Below, piece after piece: positions 42,762 through 52,872 of a DNA stretch of 64,000 nt; the first letter of the stretch is position 1; each line of letters begins with the position of its first letter. This DNA is from Janthinobacterium sp. 61 (GTDB taxonomy: Bacteria; Pseudomonadota; Gammaproteobacteria; Burkholderiales; Burkholderiaceae_D), in contig NZ_PJMQ01000001.1 of NCBI RefSeq assembly GCF_002846335.1, positions 3,782,001-3,846,000 on the forward strand. The letters are read 5' to 3'. The notes below the pieces were generated by a model. It saw only the letters and a list, made by a program, of their open reading frames with translations. It ran no database searches and was not told where the DNA came from. The position numbers and the translations under genes were made by a program.

Positions 42762-43295
42762 TCACTTCAGGCGCCCCGCATACATGGCGCGGAATTTCTC
42801 CACCTTGGGCGCGACGACCAGCGCGCAATACCCCTGCAAGGGATGCTGCTCTGCATAATTCTGGTGGTAATCCTCGGCTGTATAAAAAGCTTGCGCCGGC
42901 GCCAGTTGCGTGACGATGGGCGCATCCCACACGCCGGCCATCTCGGCGAGTACCTTGCGCGCCACTTTTTCCTGCTCGGGCGACTGGTAATAGATGACGG
43001 AACGGAATTGCGTGCCGACATCGTTACCCTGCCGGTTCACGGTGGTGGGGTCGTGCAGCGTAAAAAAAATTTCCAGCAAGTCGTGGTAAGGGATGATGGC
43101 GGGATCGAATTCCAGGCGCACCACTTCCGCGTGGCCCGTGTCGCCCGTGCAAACCTGTTCATACGTGGGATCGGGCACGCTGCCGCCCGTATAGCCGGAC
43201 GCGACGCGCGTCACGCCGCGCACTTCCCCAAACACGGCGGCGTGGCACCAAAAACAGCCACCGCCCAGTATCGCCACTTCCGTCTGCTGATCCAT
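42762..43295 (-). CDS. msrA: Peptide methionine sulfoxide reductase A
   Basis: A 177-residue enzyme that reduces methionine-S-sulfoxide in proteins. The active-site block is GGGCFWCHAAVF with catalytic Cys14 and a second Cys at 17; the later blocks GYTGG and CTGDTGHAEVVRLEFDP are conserved. The glutamate usually two residues after CFW[C/G] (CFWxxE) is Ala here. The ATG at 43295 follows GGGAGGACATC. It is not fused to MsrB. Confidence 0.93.
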   Translation of the reverse strand: MDQQTEVAILGGGCFWCHAAVFGEVRGVTRVASGYTGGSVPDPTYEQVCTGDTGHAEVVRLEFDPAIIPYHDLLEIFFTLHDPTTVNRQGNDVGTQFRSVIYYQSPEQEKVARKVLAEMAGVWDAPIVTQLAPAQAFYTAEDYHQNYAEQHPLQGYCALVVAPKVEKFRAMYAGRLK

Positions 43296-43471
43296 GATGT
43301 CCTCCCGCAATGCTGCTGCGCCTTGTCATTTCACTACTGTAACGCAAAGCGCCGTGGTCTGCAGCGCCGCTAGAAACGGCGCGTGGTGCACCGCACATAC
43401 GGGCATGCCGACGACGATTGCGCTGGCGTGGCCGATTTTTGGCATAATGTCAGCAAATAGACAGGTCACCC

Positions 43472-43978
43472 ATGAACACACGCTCTCCCCGCGCGCCAGC
43501 GCAAGAATTCGATACGACACATTTCCGCCAGGCACTGTCGCAGTTTGCCACCGGCGTGACGGTCATTACGACGCGCCTGGCCGACGGCAGTTTCCGTGGC
43601 TTGACGGCCAGTTCCTTCAATTCCGTCTCGCTATCGCCGCCCCTGGTGCTGTGGAGCCTCGGTTCCGTGGCGAACAGCATGCCCATTTTCAGCGGCAACT
43701 CGCATTACGTCATCAACGTGCTGGGCGCCGACCAGGCGGAACTGGCTACGCGCTTTTCACGCCGCACGCCGAATCCCTTCGACAACGTCGAATACGAACT
43801 GTCGCGCACGGGCCAGCCCATCCTGAAAGGCGCATCGGCCTGGTTCGAATGCCACAACCGCAGCCGCTATCCGGAAGGCGACCACGTCATTTTCGTGGGC
43901 GAAGTGGAACAATGTGCGTTTGCCGCGCAGCCGCCCTTGATCTTCCATAATGGAAAGTTCAATACACCGCCAGCCTGA
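43472..43978 (+). CDS. Flavin reductase family protein (FMN-binding split barrel)
   Basis: A 168-residue protein with the flavin-reductase-like split barrel: FRQALSQFATGVTVITT, LTASSFNSVSLSPPLVLW, and a C-terminal GDHVIFVGEVEQC. Such enzymes supply reduced FMN or FAD to two-component monooxygenases, or act alone. No oxygenase gene is adjacent. The ATG at 43472 has GACAGG upstream. It is convergent with ompW; a strong shared terminator lies between them. Confidence 0.88.
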   Translation: MNTRSPRAPAQEFDTTHFRQALSQFATGVTVITTRLADGSFRGLTASSFNSVSLSPPLVLWSLGSVANSMPIFSGNSHYVINVLGADQAELATRFSRRTPNPFDNVEYELSRTGQPILKGASAWFECHNRSRYPEGDHVIFVGEVEQCAFAAQPPLIFHNGKFNTPPA

Positions 43979-43984
43979 GCGGGA

Positions 43985-44016
43985 CAAAAAAAAATCCGCC
44001 GAGGCGGATTTTTTGT
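43985..44016. terminator. Bidirectional terminator between the flavin reductase gene and ompW
   Basis: A-run, ATCCGCC, loop GAG, GGCGGAT and T-run: symmetric intrinsic terminator between converging genes. Confidence 0.9.
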
Positions 44017-44017
44017 T

Positions 44018-44704
44018 TTACAGGGTAAAGTTGTACCCGATGCTGACACTCACGGCAACCGGATCGAGCTTGATGTCCTGCGTCTGCCCCGTCGAGAATT
44101 TCGCCTTGGTTTTCAGGTAGGTCTTGACCACGGCTACGTCAGCAAACCAGCGCTCGTTGAAGGCCACGGTGCTGCCGACCACCAGGCTGCCTGTCAGCTT
44201 GTTGTCCATGCGATAGGTCACTGGTTTTCCACCCGGATCCAGCAAGGCCGTCATCTGACCCGAGCCGGTTTCCTTCTGGAAATAAGCATACGTCAAGCCC
44301 GCGCCCACGTATGGACGGATCATCGCATTGGGCTGGAAGAAACGGTACTGGATGAAGGCCGTCGGCGGCAAGACTTCCGCCGTGCCCAGCTTGCCTGTGC
44401 CCTTGATGGAGCCGTCGCCAAGCAGGTCGTGCTTGTATGGCACGCCCAGGATCATTTCAGCGGAAATATTGTCCGTGAGCATGTAGGCAAAGCTCAGGAT
44501 GGGCTTGGTATCGGCCTCGACGTCGGCTTTCGTGCCCGGCAGTGCCGGTGCGGAAATGTCGCCACTGTCGACATGCGGCGTGATCTTGTTAACGCCAGCC
44601 TTGACCATCCAGGTGCCTGCGCTTTGCGCCGAAGCGCCCGTCGCCATGGCCATCGCGGCGGCGGCGGCCAGCACGCGTACAGCGGTATTCAAACGATTCT
44701 TCAT
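44018..44704 (-). CDS. OmpW family outer-membrane protein
   Basis: A 228-residue protein with a signal peptide (MKNRLNTAVRVLAAAAAMAM...GASA) and amphipathic beta strands characteristic of the eight-stranded OmpW barrel: WMVKAGVNKITPH, MLTDNISAEMILG, PTAFIQYRFFQ, RPYVGAGLTYAYF, ending SIGYNFTL with a terminal hydrophobic Leu. OmpW proteins admit small hydrophobic molecules across the outer membrane. The gene appears monocistronic. Confidence 0.9.
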   Translation of the reverse strand: MKNRLNTAVRVLAAAAAMAMATGASAQSAGTWMVKAGVNKITPHVDSGDISAPALPGTKADVEADTKPILSFAYMLTDNISAEMILGVPYKHDLLGDGSIKGTGKLGTAEVLPPTAFIQYRFFQPNAMIRPYVGAGLTYAYFQKETGSGQMTALLDPGGKPVTYRMDNKLTGSLVVGSTVAFNERWFADVAVVKTYLKTKAKFSTGQTQDIKLDPVAVSVSIGYNFTL

Positions 44705-44796
44705 CTTGTCTCCTGATCATTATGTGCGGATAGTTCAGCTATCCAGTCTTGTCACTGCCAGCCGCGTCCCGCGGACGCAGCCGGCACGGCCATTCC

Positions 44797-46182
44797 TTAC
44801 AGCCAGCCCCGCACGACCATGTCCTTGGCCACATAACGGGCCAGCAACAGATTGTTGAACGGCGTAGGATGCACATCGTCGGCATACGAGTAGTGGCTGA
44901 CATCGCCCGCTTTCAGGTTCGTGCCATTGCACACCAGCGAGCTGCCCAGGATATTGCCTGGCGCGCTCAAATCGCACGCCGTCTCGCTGACGTTGGTCAA
45001 GCCATACGGGCCGGGATTGACGCCCTGGTCATGGCTGACGGCAAACACGTCGACCAGCAATACTTTCGCATTGCCATTCAAGCCGGCGCTCAGTTCGCCA
45101 TTGAAGGCGCTGACCATGGCGTTGATGAGCGCCTTGGTATTGGCATCCTTGCTCAAGCCCGATGGCGTACCGGCCACGTCAGGCAGGTTGTTGACTATCA
45201 CGTAGTTGGCGCCCTTGGCGATGATCTGGTCCTTGACCAGCGCCACCAGCTCCTTGCCTGCCTGTCCCATCGCCGTCACCAGCAACGGCCCCTGAGCCGC
45301 GGCGTAATCGGCACCTGCCTTGGCGCCGGCAGCATTGCCCGTCACCGTCGCATCGGCTTGCGCCTTGGCGGCCGCAGCGGCGGCCAGCGATGGGGCATTC
45401 GTATTGCCAGCAATAACGGCGGCTTGCACGGCAGCACCGACGATGGTCGTCGATGTCGCGCCCGGCGCCGCACTGGCCGTTTTGATGGCGGCACCGATGG
45501 AGGCTGCGGCCGTGGCCGGATTGGTAGCGCCGGCCGCCAGGGCCAGCGCTAGGTTGGTGGCGAAGGCTTGTGCCCCCGCAGCAGCACCAGCGGCCTGGCC
45601 AGCAGCGGTCGCGCCCGCTTGCAATGCACCCAGCTGGTACAGCACGTCATTACCACCTGCCATCACGAAAACGGCTTCCGTGCCGCTGAACTTGCCGCCT
45701 GACACAGCCAGGTGATTGGCGATCTGCGTCACCACGGGTACGGTCAAAGCGCCCAGCGCACTGCCCGTCAGCTTATTGTTCGGGCCAACCGGATTGGTCA
45801 CGCGCGAGCCGCCCATGGCGTAGCCGTAGCAGCCTGCATGCTTGACGCGCGCCACGGACAAGCCTTGCGCCGCATTGCCTTCCAGACCAGTCTCGGCGGC
45901 ACACGGCACGGCCAGGCCAAATTGCGCGGCCAAGTGCTCGGTCCAGTTCTTGCCCGTCAGTTCAGGATTGATCTTGGTATTGTCGCCATTGATGGTGAAC
46001 TTGCCGCCACCTTTCGCCAGCACCGTGCCCACGGCATACGAACCGACATCGGACAGGCTGTCGCCGAACGACACCTGCGCCGTGTATTTGACTTTCAAGG
46101 CTTGATCACCGCCACTGGCGCCGCCGCAACCTGCCAGGACAGCCGCAGCCAGCACGGCCAGCGCGAATTTTGTTTGATGCAT
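44797..46182 (-). CDS. SGNH/GDSL hydrolase lipoprotein with Ala-rich insert
   Basis: A 461-residue lipoprotein. The lipobox LAGC puts the lipidated Cys at 19. The GDSL block SFGDSLSDVG gives the nucleophile Ser42; GGND and DDVHPTPFNN supply the oxyanion and catalytic Asp/His. Residues about 185-310 are a long, almost pure Ala/Gly/Thr insert, unusual for a GDSL esterase, which could be a cap or a secreted-surface spacer. Substrate is unknown; the family includes outer-membrane esterases and lipases. It is monocistronic with an AT-rich upstream region of about 240 bases. Confidence 0.85.
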   Translation of the reverse strand: MHQTKFALAVLAAAVLAGCGGASGGDQALKVKYTAQVSFGDSLSDVGSYAVGTVLAKGGGKFTINGDNTKINPELTGKNWTEHLAAQFGLAVPCAAETGLEGNAAQGLSVARVKHAGCYGYAMGGSRVTNPVGPNNKLTGSALGALTVPVVTQIANHLAVSGGKFSGTEAVFVMAGGNDVLYQLGALQAGATAAGQAAGAAAGAQAFATNLALALAAGATNPATAAASIGAAIKTASAAPGATSTTIVGAAVQAAVIAGNTNAPSLAAAAAAKAQADATVTGNAAGAKAGADYAAAQGPLLVTAMGQAGKELVALVKDQIIAKGANYVIVNNLPDVAGTPSGLSKDANTKALINAMVSAFNGELSAGLNGNAKVLLVDVFAVSHDQGVNPGPYGLTNVSETACDLSAPGNILGSSLVCNGTNLKAGDVSHYSYADDVHPTPFNNLLLARYVAKDMVVRGWL

Positions 46183-46398
46183 TTTGTCTCCTCGGTCTTT
46201 TTTCTGGTTTCTAAACGAACGGGCGTGCTATTCGCTACCCAACTAATATGCCATCGTTCCTCAGGCTTGTATAGAAAATATGTTTTAAAAATCAACGAAA
46301 TAACAACACTGGCAGCGCCCTGTCACGACAGGGTGATTGCATGAATTATGGGGGATTTAAGATGTTTCGTGGCAAGCATCGCTATTGCGCTGCATCAA

Positions 46399-46422
46399 GA
46401 AAAAGCCCCTTGCGGGGCTTTT
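46399..46422 (-). terminator. Terminator of the purK-Sua5 operon
   Basis: Stem AAAAGCCCC / GGGGCTTTT with loop TTGC, just after the Sua5 stop on the minus strand; the minus-strand T-run (TTTTTC) completes it. Confidence 0.85.
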
Positions 46423-46424
46423 CA

Positions 46425-47444
46425 TCATGCGGACAGAAACTGCTGCAAGATACCACTTGAGCCGAACGCGGCACGCCGCAAACGGTCATTCACGCCCAAC
46501 CACTCGGGGCCGGTGGGCGGTGCTTCGACGAGTATCAGCTCAGCGCCGACCTGGTCCATCGTGCGCAGCGAGGCATACAGCGCATGTGCGTAATTTTCCG
46601 GGCTGGCTACCAGGCGTACGCTGGCGCTGGCCGGCGGCAGATCCGAGTAATGGATCAGGGCCACGCGGCGTCCGTCATTGAGCAGGCGGTTCAAGGTGGC
46701 GCGCACGTCGTCGCTGTGCTGCATCGCAACAGGCGTATGTGGCGCGTAATGCGATTCCAGGGTGCCCGAGGCACGCGGCGCAGCGGCGTCGGCCATGGCT
46801 GGTGCGCGGCCGATGACGGCGGCGATCTGCTCGCTGCTGATATGGCCGGGACGCAAGAGTACGGGACCGTGCGTGGCCAGGCGCGACAGGTCGACGATGG
46901 TCGACTCGATGCCCACGTCGCTCTGCCCGCCATCGAGGACGAGGCCCAGCAAGCCGCTGTCGAGTTCTACCGCGAATTCATCGCGCACGTGTTGCGCCGT
47001 GGTGGGGCTGACATTGCCGAATTTGTTCGCCGACGGCGCCGCCAGGCCGCCCTTGCCCCCCTTGAAGCTGCGTAGCAAGGCAATTGCCACCGGGTGCGAC
47101 GGGCAGCGCAAGCCCACCGTATCCTGGCCACCGGAAACGGCGTCCGGGATATGCGCGGCGCGCTTGACGATCAGGGTCAGCGGACCGGGCCAGAAAGCGG
47201 CCACCAGCTGTTCCGCCTCGACCGGAATGTCATCGGACCAGTGCGCCAAGTCGGCACCGGGCGCCACATGCACGATCACGGGGTGGTCCGATGGACGACC
47301 CTTGGCTTCGTAAATGCGCGCCACGGCGGCCGGGTTTTCCGCATCGGCGCCCAGGCCATATACCGTTTCTGTCGGGAAAGCGACGAGGCCGCCCGCTTCC
47401 AGCACGGCGGCGGCCGCAGCCAGGTCTTGTGCGGGCAAGGTCAC
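46425..47444 (-). CDS. L-threonylcarbamoyladenylate synthase, Sua5 type
   Basis: A 339-residue enzyme that makes threonylcarbamoyl-AMP from threonine, bicarbonate and ATP for t6A37 in tRNA. Residues about 1-200 form the YrdC domain ([52 protein letters not shown]), followed by a linker with GIESTIVDL and a C-terminal Sua5 domain ([14 protein letters not shown]). So it is the longer Sua5 form, not the YrdC-only TsaC. The GTG at 47444 overlaps the purK stop as GTGA, giving tight translational coupling; longer in-frame sequence to 47606 lies inside purK and is rejected. Confidence 0.9.
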   Translation of the reverse strand: MTLPAQDLAAAAAVLEAGGLVAFPTETVYGLGADAENPAAVARIYEAKGRPSDHPVIVHVAPGADLAHWSDDIPVEAEQLVAAFWPGPLTLIVKRAAHIPDAVSGGQDTVGLRCPSHPVAIALLRSFKGGKGGLAAPSANKFGNVSPTTAQHVRDEFAVELDSGLLGLVLDGGQSDVGIESTIVDLSRLATHGPVLLRPGHISSEQIAAVIGRAPAMADAAAPRASGTLESHYAPHTPVAMQHSDDVRATLNRLLNDGRRVALIHYSDLPPASASVRLVASPENYAHALYASLRTMDQVGAELILVEAPPTGPEWLGVNDRLRRAAFGSSGILQQFLSA

Positions 47445-48637
47445 GGCGCGATTCCCAGGATCAGGCAAGCGTCGCGCAGGCGCTGCTGCGCCTCTTGCAG
47501 GCTGGACGCGATGAAGGTCAGGTGGCCCATCTTGCGCCCGCGGCGCGGATCGTCCTTGCCATACAGATGTAAACAGGCGCCCGGCAGCGCCAGCACCTGG
47601 TCCCACGCCGGTTCGCTGGCAAGCTCGCTGCCGTCGGCAAACCAGACATCGCCCAGGATATTGAGCATCACGGCCGGCGAATGCTGGCGCACGTCGCCCA
47701 GCGGCAAGCGCGCCATGGCCCGCACCTGCTGCGCGAACTGGCTGGTGACACAGGCATCCATCGTGTAATGGCCGCTGTTGTGCGGACGCGGCGCCATTTC
47801 ATTGACCACCAGGCTGCCGTCGGTGAGCACAAAAAATTCGATGCACAGCACGCCGACATAGCCGAGTTCCGCGACCATGGCTTGCGCCGCCCGCTGCGCC
47901 CTGGCGGCGCAGTCGTCCGACACGTTCGGCCCCGGCACGGTGGTCGTAAACAAGACGCCATCGCGGTGCACGTTTTCGGCGATCGGATACACGACCGATA
48001 CGCCGTCCACGCCGCGCGCCGTCAGCACGGACACTTCGTACGCCAGCGGCAGCATTTTCTCCAGCAAGCAAGTTACCTCGCCCATTTCGGCAAAGGCGGC
48101 GCGCACCTCGTCGCGCGTGCGCACGCGGAACTGGCCCTTGCCGTCATAGCCCATGCGTACGGTTTTCAGTATGCCCGGCAGCAAGTCGTCGGGGATGGCA
48201 TCGATATCGTGCTGCGTGGCAATCACCATGTGCGGCGCCGGCAACACGCCGGACTTGTCCGCGCAGTCGACAAAGAAACGCTTTTCCGCGATGCGGTCTT
48301 GCGCCACCGACACGCCATGCGCATTCGGTGCCACGAAGACCCGCTCGGCCAGGCGCGACAGGCTGTCGGCCGGCACGTTCTCGAATTCCGTGGTGACGGC
48401 CAGGCATTGCCCCGCCAGCGCGTCGAGACCGTCAAGGTCGCTGTAGCCGGCATTGACCAGACGCTGCGCCACCTGCCCCGCGGGGCAGGCATCGGACGGT
48501 TCCAGTACCGCAACCTGATAGCCCATGCTCTGGGCGGCCTGGGCAAACATGCGGCCGAGCTGGCCGCCGCCCATCACGCCCAGCCACGCCGGTGGGTTGG
48601 CGGCAGGCAGCAATGGGGAAGTCGATTTACTATTCAT
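47441..48637 (-). CDS. purK: 5-(carboxyamino)imidazole ribonucleotide synthase
   Basis: A 398-residue ATP-grasp enzyme that carboxylates AIR to N5-CAIR using ATP and bicarbonate. The N-terminal [17 protein letters not shown] and the ATP-grasp blocks ([29 protein letters not shown]-like [16 protein letters not shown]) are present. It is followed by the Sua5 gene in a GTGA overlap and preceded by purE, its pathway partner. Confidence 0.94.
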   Translation of the reverse strand: MNSKSTSPLLPAANPPAWLGVMGGGQLGRMFAQAAQSMGYQVAVLEPSDACPAGQVAQRLVNAGYSDLDGLDALAGQCLAVTTEFENVPADSLSRLAERVFVAPNAHGVSVAQDRIAEKRFFVDCADKSGVLPAPHMVIATQHDIDAIPDDLLPGILKTVRMGYDGKGQFRVRTRDEVRAAFAEMGEVTCLLEKMLPLAYEVSVLTARGVDGVSVVYPIAENVHRDGVLFTTTVPGPNVSDDCAARAQRAAQAMVAELGYVGVLCIEFFVLTDGSLVVNEMAPRPHNSGHYTMDACVTSQFAQQVRAMARLPLGDVRQHSPAVMLNILGDVWFADGSELASEPAWDQVLALPGACLHLYGKDDPRRGRKMGHLTFIASSLQEAQQRLRDACLILGIAP

Positions 48638-48652
48638 TATTTTTCAAACACA

Positions 48653-49159
48653 TTATTCAGGCAAGACCATGGCCTTGGCGGCGGCCGTTTGCGTGGCACG
48701 GAAGGCTTCCAGCTGGTCGGCCAGGGCGTCGTCATTGGCGGCAAGCATCGCCACCGCCGTCAGCGCTGCATTCGCCGCGCCCGCTTCGCCGATGGCGAAG
48801 GTGGCTACCGGAACGCCCTTGGGCATTTGCAGGATGGACAGCATGGAATCTTCGCCGCGCAGGTATTTCGACGGCACGGGCACGCCCAGCACGGGCACGA
48901 TGGTCATCGCCGCCACCATGCCAGGCAGGTGGGCCGCGCCACCGGCGCCGGCGATGATGGCGCGCAAGCCGCGCGCGCGCGCGCTTTTCGCGTACGCATA
49001 CATCTCGTCGGGCATGCGGTGCGCGGAAATGACTTGCGCCTCGTACGGCACGCCAAACTGTTTCAGGATGGCAACCGCATTCTGCATCACTTCCCAGTCC
49101 GAGGACGAGCCCATGATGACGCCAACCAGCGGCTTGGGGTTCAACTTGTGCTCACTCAT
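48653..49159 (-). CDS. purE: 5-(carboxyamino)imidazole ribonucleotide mutase
   Basis: A 168-residue class I PurE that moves the carboxyl group of N5-CAIR to give CAIR. Conserved are [36 protein letters not shown] and GVPVPS. It lies between purC (1 base apart) and purK. Confidence 0.95.
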   Translation of the reverse strand: MSEHKLNPKPLVGVIMGSSSDWEVMQNAVAILKQFGVPYEAQVISAHRMPDEMYAYAKSARARGLRAIIAGAGGAAHLPGMVAAMTIVPVLGVPVPSKYLRGEDSMLSILQMPKGVPVATFAIGEAGAANAALTAVAMLAANDDALADQLEAFRATQTAAAKAMVLPE

Positions 49160-49160
49160 C

Positions 49161-50054
49161 TCAGGCCTTCAGCTTCTCGCCCGTCAGGCGTTCGATGGCT
49201 TCGAAGTACTTGGCCTGGGTTTTTTCAATGACATCGGCCGGCAGCGCAGGCGCCGGCGCGGTCTTGCCCCAAGTCAACGTTTCCAGGTAATCACGCACGA
49301 ATTGCTTGTCGAATGACGGCGGCGAGATGCCAGGCTGGTAGGAATCGGCAGGCCAGAAACGCGACGAGTCGGCCGTCAGCACTTCATCCATCAAATGCAT
49401 CACGCCATTGTCGTCCAGGCCGAATTCGAATTTGGTGTCGGCAATGATGATGCCGCGCGTGGCTGCGTACTCGGCGGCAGTCTTGTACAGGGCAATGGCG
49501 ACATCGCGCATCTTGGCGGCCAGGTCGGCACCGATGCGCTGTTCCATTTCCGCAAAGCTGATGTTTTCGTCATGCTCGCCCAGCTCGGCCTTGGCCGCCG
49601 GTGTGAAAATCGGTTCCGGCAGTTTTTCCGCCTGTTGCAGGCCCGCTGGCAATTGAATGCCGCAGATGCTGCCCGTGTCCTGGTAATCCTTCCAGCCCGA
49701 ACCGATGATGTAGCCGCGCACGACCGCCTCGACCATGATGGGCTTCAAGCGCTTGGCCACCACGGCGCGGCCTTTGACTTGCTCCACTTCATCTGCTGCC
49801 ACCACGGATTCCGGCGCCACGCCGGTCAGGTGGTTCGGCACGATATGGCCCAGTTTCTCGAACCAGAAGTCGCTCATCTGGTTGAGGACCTTGCCCTTGC
49901 CGGGGATAGGCTCGTTCATGACGACATCGAAGGCCGACAGGCGGTCCGTGGTGACGATCAGGATCTTGTCGTCGCCGACGGCGTAATTGTCGCGGACCTT
50001 GCCGTGGCCCAGCAATGGCAGGGAGTGGATGGAAGTCTGATAGAGGCTGTTCAT
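49161..50054 (-). CDS. purC: Phosphoribosylaminoimidazole-succinocarboxamide synthase
   Basis: A 297-residue SAICAR synthase joining CAIR and aspartate with ATP. The family blocks [52 protein letters not shown] and KFEFGLD are visible. purC-purE-purK-Sua5 run in order with short gaps; the purC start is 100 bases downstream of fba. Confidence 0.95.
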   Translation of the reverse strand: MNSLYQTSIHSLPLLGHGKVRDNYAVGDDKILIVTTDRLSAFDVVMNEPIPGKGKVLNQMSDFWFEKLGHIVPNHLTGVAPESVVAADEVEQVKGRAVVAKRLKPIMVEAVVRGYIIGSGWKDYQDTGSICGIQLPAGLQQAEKLPEPIFTPAAKAELGEHDENISFAEMEQRIGADLAAKMRDVAIALYKTAAEYAATRGIIIADTKFEFGLDDNGVMHLMDEVLTADSSRFWPADSYQPGISPPSFDKQFVRDYLETLTWGKTAPAPALPADVIEKTQAKYFEAIERLTGEKLKA

Positions 50055-50158
50055 AGCGGGGGAATAGTTGGATGAAACGAAACCGGCAGACGGGGGATGC
50101 CCGCCGGTCGAGAAAATCGGGCACGGAGCATTGCTTCCGGCCCGTTCCAGACAGAATT

Positions 50159-51223
50159 TTACTTCACAATTTGCGACAGCTCGCCGGCCTTGTAGCGCTC
50201 GGCCATTTTTTCCATCGTGATGACCTTGATCTTCGACGCCTGGCCTTCGCAGCCGAAGGCCTGCATGCGCGCGCGCACGATTTGCTCGGCAGCGGTGCGG
50301 GCTGGCTTCAGGAAGTCGCGCGGGTCGAATTTCGATGGGTTTTCAAACAGGTACTTGCGGATCGCGGCCGTCATCGCCAGGCGGATGTCGGTGTCGATGT
50401 TGATCTTGCGCACGCCGTGACGGATGCCTTCCTGGATTTCTTCCACTGGCACGCCGTAGGTTTCCTTCATGTCGCCGCCGAATTCGCGGATGATGGCCAG
50501 CAATTCCTGCGGCACCGACGAGGAACCGTGCATCACCAGGTGGGTGTTCGGAATGCGCGCGTGGATTTCCTTGATGCGGTCGATGGCCAGGATGTCGCCC
50601 GTCGGCTTGCGCGTGAATTTGTACGCGCCGTGCGAGGTGCCGATGGCGATCGCCAGGGCGTCGCACTGGGTGCGCTGCACGAAGTCGGCCGCTTGCGCCA
50701 CGTCCGTCAGCAGTTGCTCGCGGGTCATCGTGCCGTCGGCGCCGTGGCCGTCTTCCTTGTCGCCCTTCATGGTTTCCAGCGAACCGAGCACACCCAGTTC
50801 CGCTTCCACCGTCACGCCAATGGCGTGCGAGAATTTCACCACTTCACGCGATACTTCCACGTTGTATTCGTAGGAAGCAACCGACTTGCCATCCGCTTCC
50901 AGCGAGCCGTCCATCATCACGGACGTGAAGCCCGAGCGGATGGCGGCCATGCAGACAGCCGGCGACTGGCCGTGATCCTGGTGCATGACGACGGGAATGT
51001 GCGGATACGCTTCGACGGCGGCGTCGATCAGGTGGCGCAGGAAGGCTTCACCGGCGTACTTGCGCGCGCCAGCAGACGCCTGCATGATCACCGGGCTGTT
51101 GAGCGCATCGGCGGCAGCCATGATGGCTTGCACTTGCTCCAGGTTATTGACGTTGAAAGCAGGAATGCCATAACCGTTTTCGGCGGCATGGTCCAGCAGT
51201 TGACGCATGGATACGAGAGACAT
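50159..51223 (-). CDS. fba: Fructose-bisphosphate aldolase, class II
   Basis: A 354-residue zinc aldolase of glycolysis that cleaves fructose-1,6-bisphosphate. Zn and substrate residues are in [20 protein letters not shown] and [11 protein letters not shown], with NIDTDIRLA near the C-terminus. It belongs to the longer class IIA/B type usual in Burkholderiales. It follows pyk (81 bases apart) in the same direction. Confidence 0.95.
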   Translation of the reverse strand: MSLVSMRQLLDHAAENGYGIPAFNVNNLEQVQAIMAAADALNSPVIMQASAGARKYAGEAFLRHLIDAAVEAYPHIPVVMHQDHGQSPAVCMAAIRSGFTSVMMDGSLEADGKSVASYEYNVEVSREVVKFSHAIGVTVEAELGVLGSLETMKGDKEDGHGADGTMTREQLLTDVAQAADFVQRTQCDALAIAIGTSHGAYKFTRKPTGDILAIDRIKEIHARIPNTHLVMHGSSSVPQELLAIIREFGGDMKETYGVPVEEIQEGIRHGVRKINIDTDIRLAMTAAIRKYLFENPSKFDPRDFLKPARTAAEQIVRARMQAFGCEGQASKIKVITMEKMAERYKAGELSQIVK

Positions 51224-51303
51224 GGTAATACTCCAGAGAACAATAGAAACTGTTGCGGCGCTTCGCGGTCGATAACCGCGCCGGCGCCTGAATTCTTGGG
51301 CCT

Positions 51304-52752
51304 TTATTCAAACTCGCCGACTGTCACAATCTTCAATGCATTCGTGCCGCCCACCTGGCCCATCGGCTCGCCCCAGGTGACGACGATCATGTCGCCCTTC
51401 CTGACAATGCCCTGCGCCACCAGCAGCTCTTCCGCCTGCTTCAGCACTTGCGCGCTGGGGGCGTTCTGCATCAGATGATACGCCCGAACATTGCGGTACA
51501 GTGCGGCTTTGCGCAAAGTGGTGACACTGGGTGTGAGCGCGTAGATCGGCGTGTCGATGCTGTGGCGGCTCATCCACAAGGCGGTGGAACCGGATTCCGT
51601 CAGCGCCACGATGGCTTTGACGCGCAAGTGATGGGCCGTGAACAGGGCGCCATACGCGATCGACTGGTCGATGCGGGTAAATGTGACGTTGAGGAAATCG
51701 GCATCGAGCTTGTTGTATTCGGACTGTTCCGCCTCGACGCAGATGGCGGCCATCATTTCCACCGTCTCGATCGGGTACTTGCCCGACGCCGTCTCGGCCG
51801 ACGTCATGACGGCGTCCGTGCCATCGAGCACGGCATTGGCCACGTCGGACACTTCGGCGCGGGTCGGCACGGCGTTGACAATCATCGATTCCATCATCTG
51901 CGTGGCAGTAATGGCCAGTTTGTTCGACGCGCGCGCCATCTTGATCATGCGCTTTTGCAGGGCCGGCACGGCCGCGTTGCCCACCTCGACGGCCAGGTCG
52001 CCACGCGCCACCATGATGCCGTCGGACGCGTCGAGAATCTCTTGCAGTGCAGGAATGGCTTCGGCACGCTCGATCTTGGCGATCATCATCGGCTTGTGGT
52101 GGTACGGTTCGCCGGCGATATTGGCCAGCTGGCGCGCCATTTCCATGTCGGTTGCGCATTTCGGGAAGGAAATTGCCAAATAGTCGGCCTGGAAACTCAT
52201 GGCCGTCTTGATATCCTCCATATCCTTGGCCGTCAGCGCGGGCGCTGACAGGCCGCCACCCTGGCGGTTGATACCCTTGTTGTTCGACAACTCGCCGCCG
52301 ATCTTGACGGTGGTGTGGATTTCGCTGCCGTGGATGCGTTCGACGATCAGCACGATGAGGCCGTCGTTCAGCAGCAGCACGTCACCCTTGTGCAAGTCGC
52401 GCGGCAGGGCCTTGTAATCGAGACCTACCCGTTCCTGGTTGCCCAGTTCGCCATTTTCGCCCCACTTGGCGTCGAGAATGAAGCGTTCGCCCGCTTCGAG
52501 CTCGATGCGCGTGTTTTCAAACTTGCCGACACGAATCTTCGGCCCTTGCATGTCGGCCATGATGGCCACTTCGCGGCCGCATTCGGCCGCCGCCAGGCGC
52601 ACCAGTGCGGCGCGGTCGATATGGTCTTGCGCCTTGCCGTGGGAAAAATTCAAACGCACCACGTCGACACCCGCACGTATCATCTTCACCAGGATGTCGA
52701 AGTCGGTGGAGGCGGGGCCGATTGTTGCTACGATTTTTGTACCGCGTGGCAT
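51304..52752 (-). CDS. pyk: Pyruvate kinase
   Basis: A 482-residue glycolytic enzyme that makes pyruvate and ATP from phosphoenolpyruvate. Visible are [11 protein letters not shown] at the start, [16 protein letters not shown] (active-site Lys), [33 protein letters not shown] and the C-terminal regulatory domain. A weak hairpin terminator for the upstream pgk lies at 52819-52845. Confidence 0.96.
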   Translation of the reverse strand: MPRGTKIVATIGPASTDFDILVKMIRAGVDVVRLNFSHGKAQDHIDRAALVRLAAAECGREVAIMADMQGPKIRVGKFENTRIELEAGERFILDAKWGENGELGNQERVGLDYKALPRDLHKGDVLLLNDGLIVLIVERIHGSEIHTTVKIGGELSNNKGINRQGGGLSAPALTAKDMEDIKTAMSFQADYLAISFPKCATDMEMARQLANIAGEPYHHKPMMIAKIERAEAIPALQEILDASDGIMVARGDLAVEVGNAAVPALQKRMIKMARASNKLAITATQMMESMIVNAVPTRAEVSDVANAVLDGTDAVMTSAETASGKYPIETVEMMAAICVEAEQSEYNKLDADFLNVTFTRIDQSIAYGALFTAHHLRVKAIVALTESGSTALWMSRHSIDTPIYALTPSVTTLRKAALYRNVRAYHLMQNAPSAQVLKQAEELLVAQGIVRKGDMIVVTWGEPMGQVGGTNALKIVTVGEFE

Positions 52753-52818
52753 AGGAATCCTTGTGCGCCAACAAGACGCTAGCTGAGCAAGACCTGGCGG
52801 CTGCGCCGCCCGGCAAGG

Positions 52819-52845
52819 TAAAAGCGCAGCGGTCAGGCTGCGCTT
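52819..52845 (-). terminator. Possible terminator between pgk and pyk
   Basis: AAGCGCAGC and GCTGCGCTT pair around GGTCAG; on the minus strand the stem is followed by TTTT. Likely an attenuating terminator of pgk rather than full separation. Confidence 0.5.
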
Positions 52846-52872
52846 GGTACTGAAATGCTGACTGCTGCCGAA

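Noticed and set aside
51264..51280. Hairpin CGCGGT/ACCGCG between fba and pyk
   Set aside because: Short stem with no T-tract on either strand; not called a terminator.
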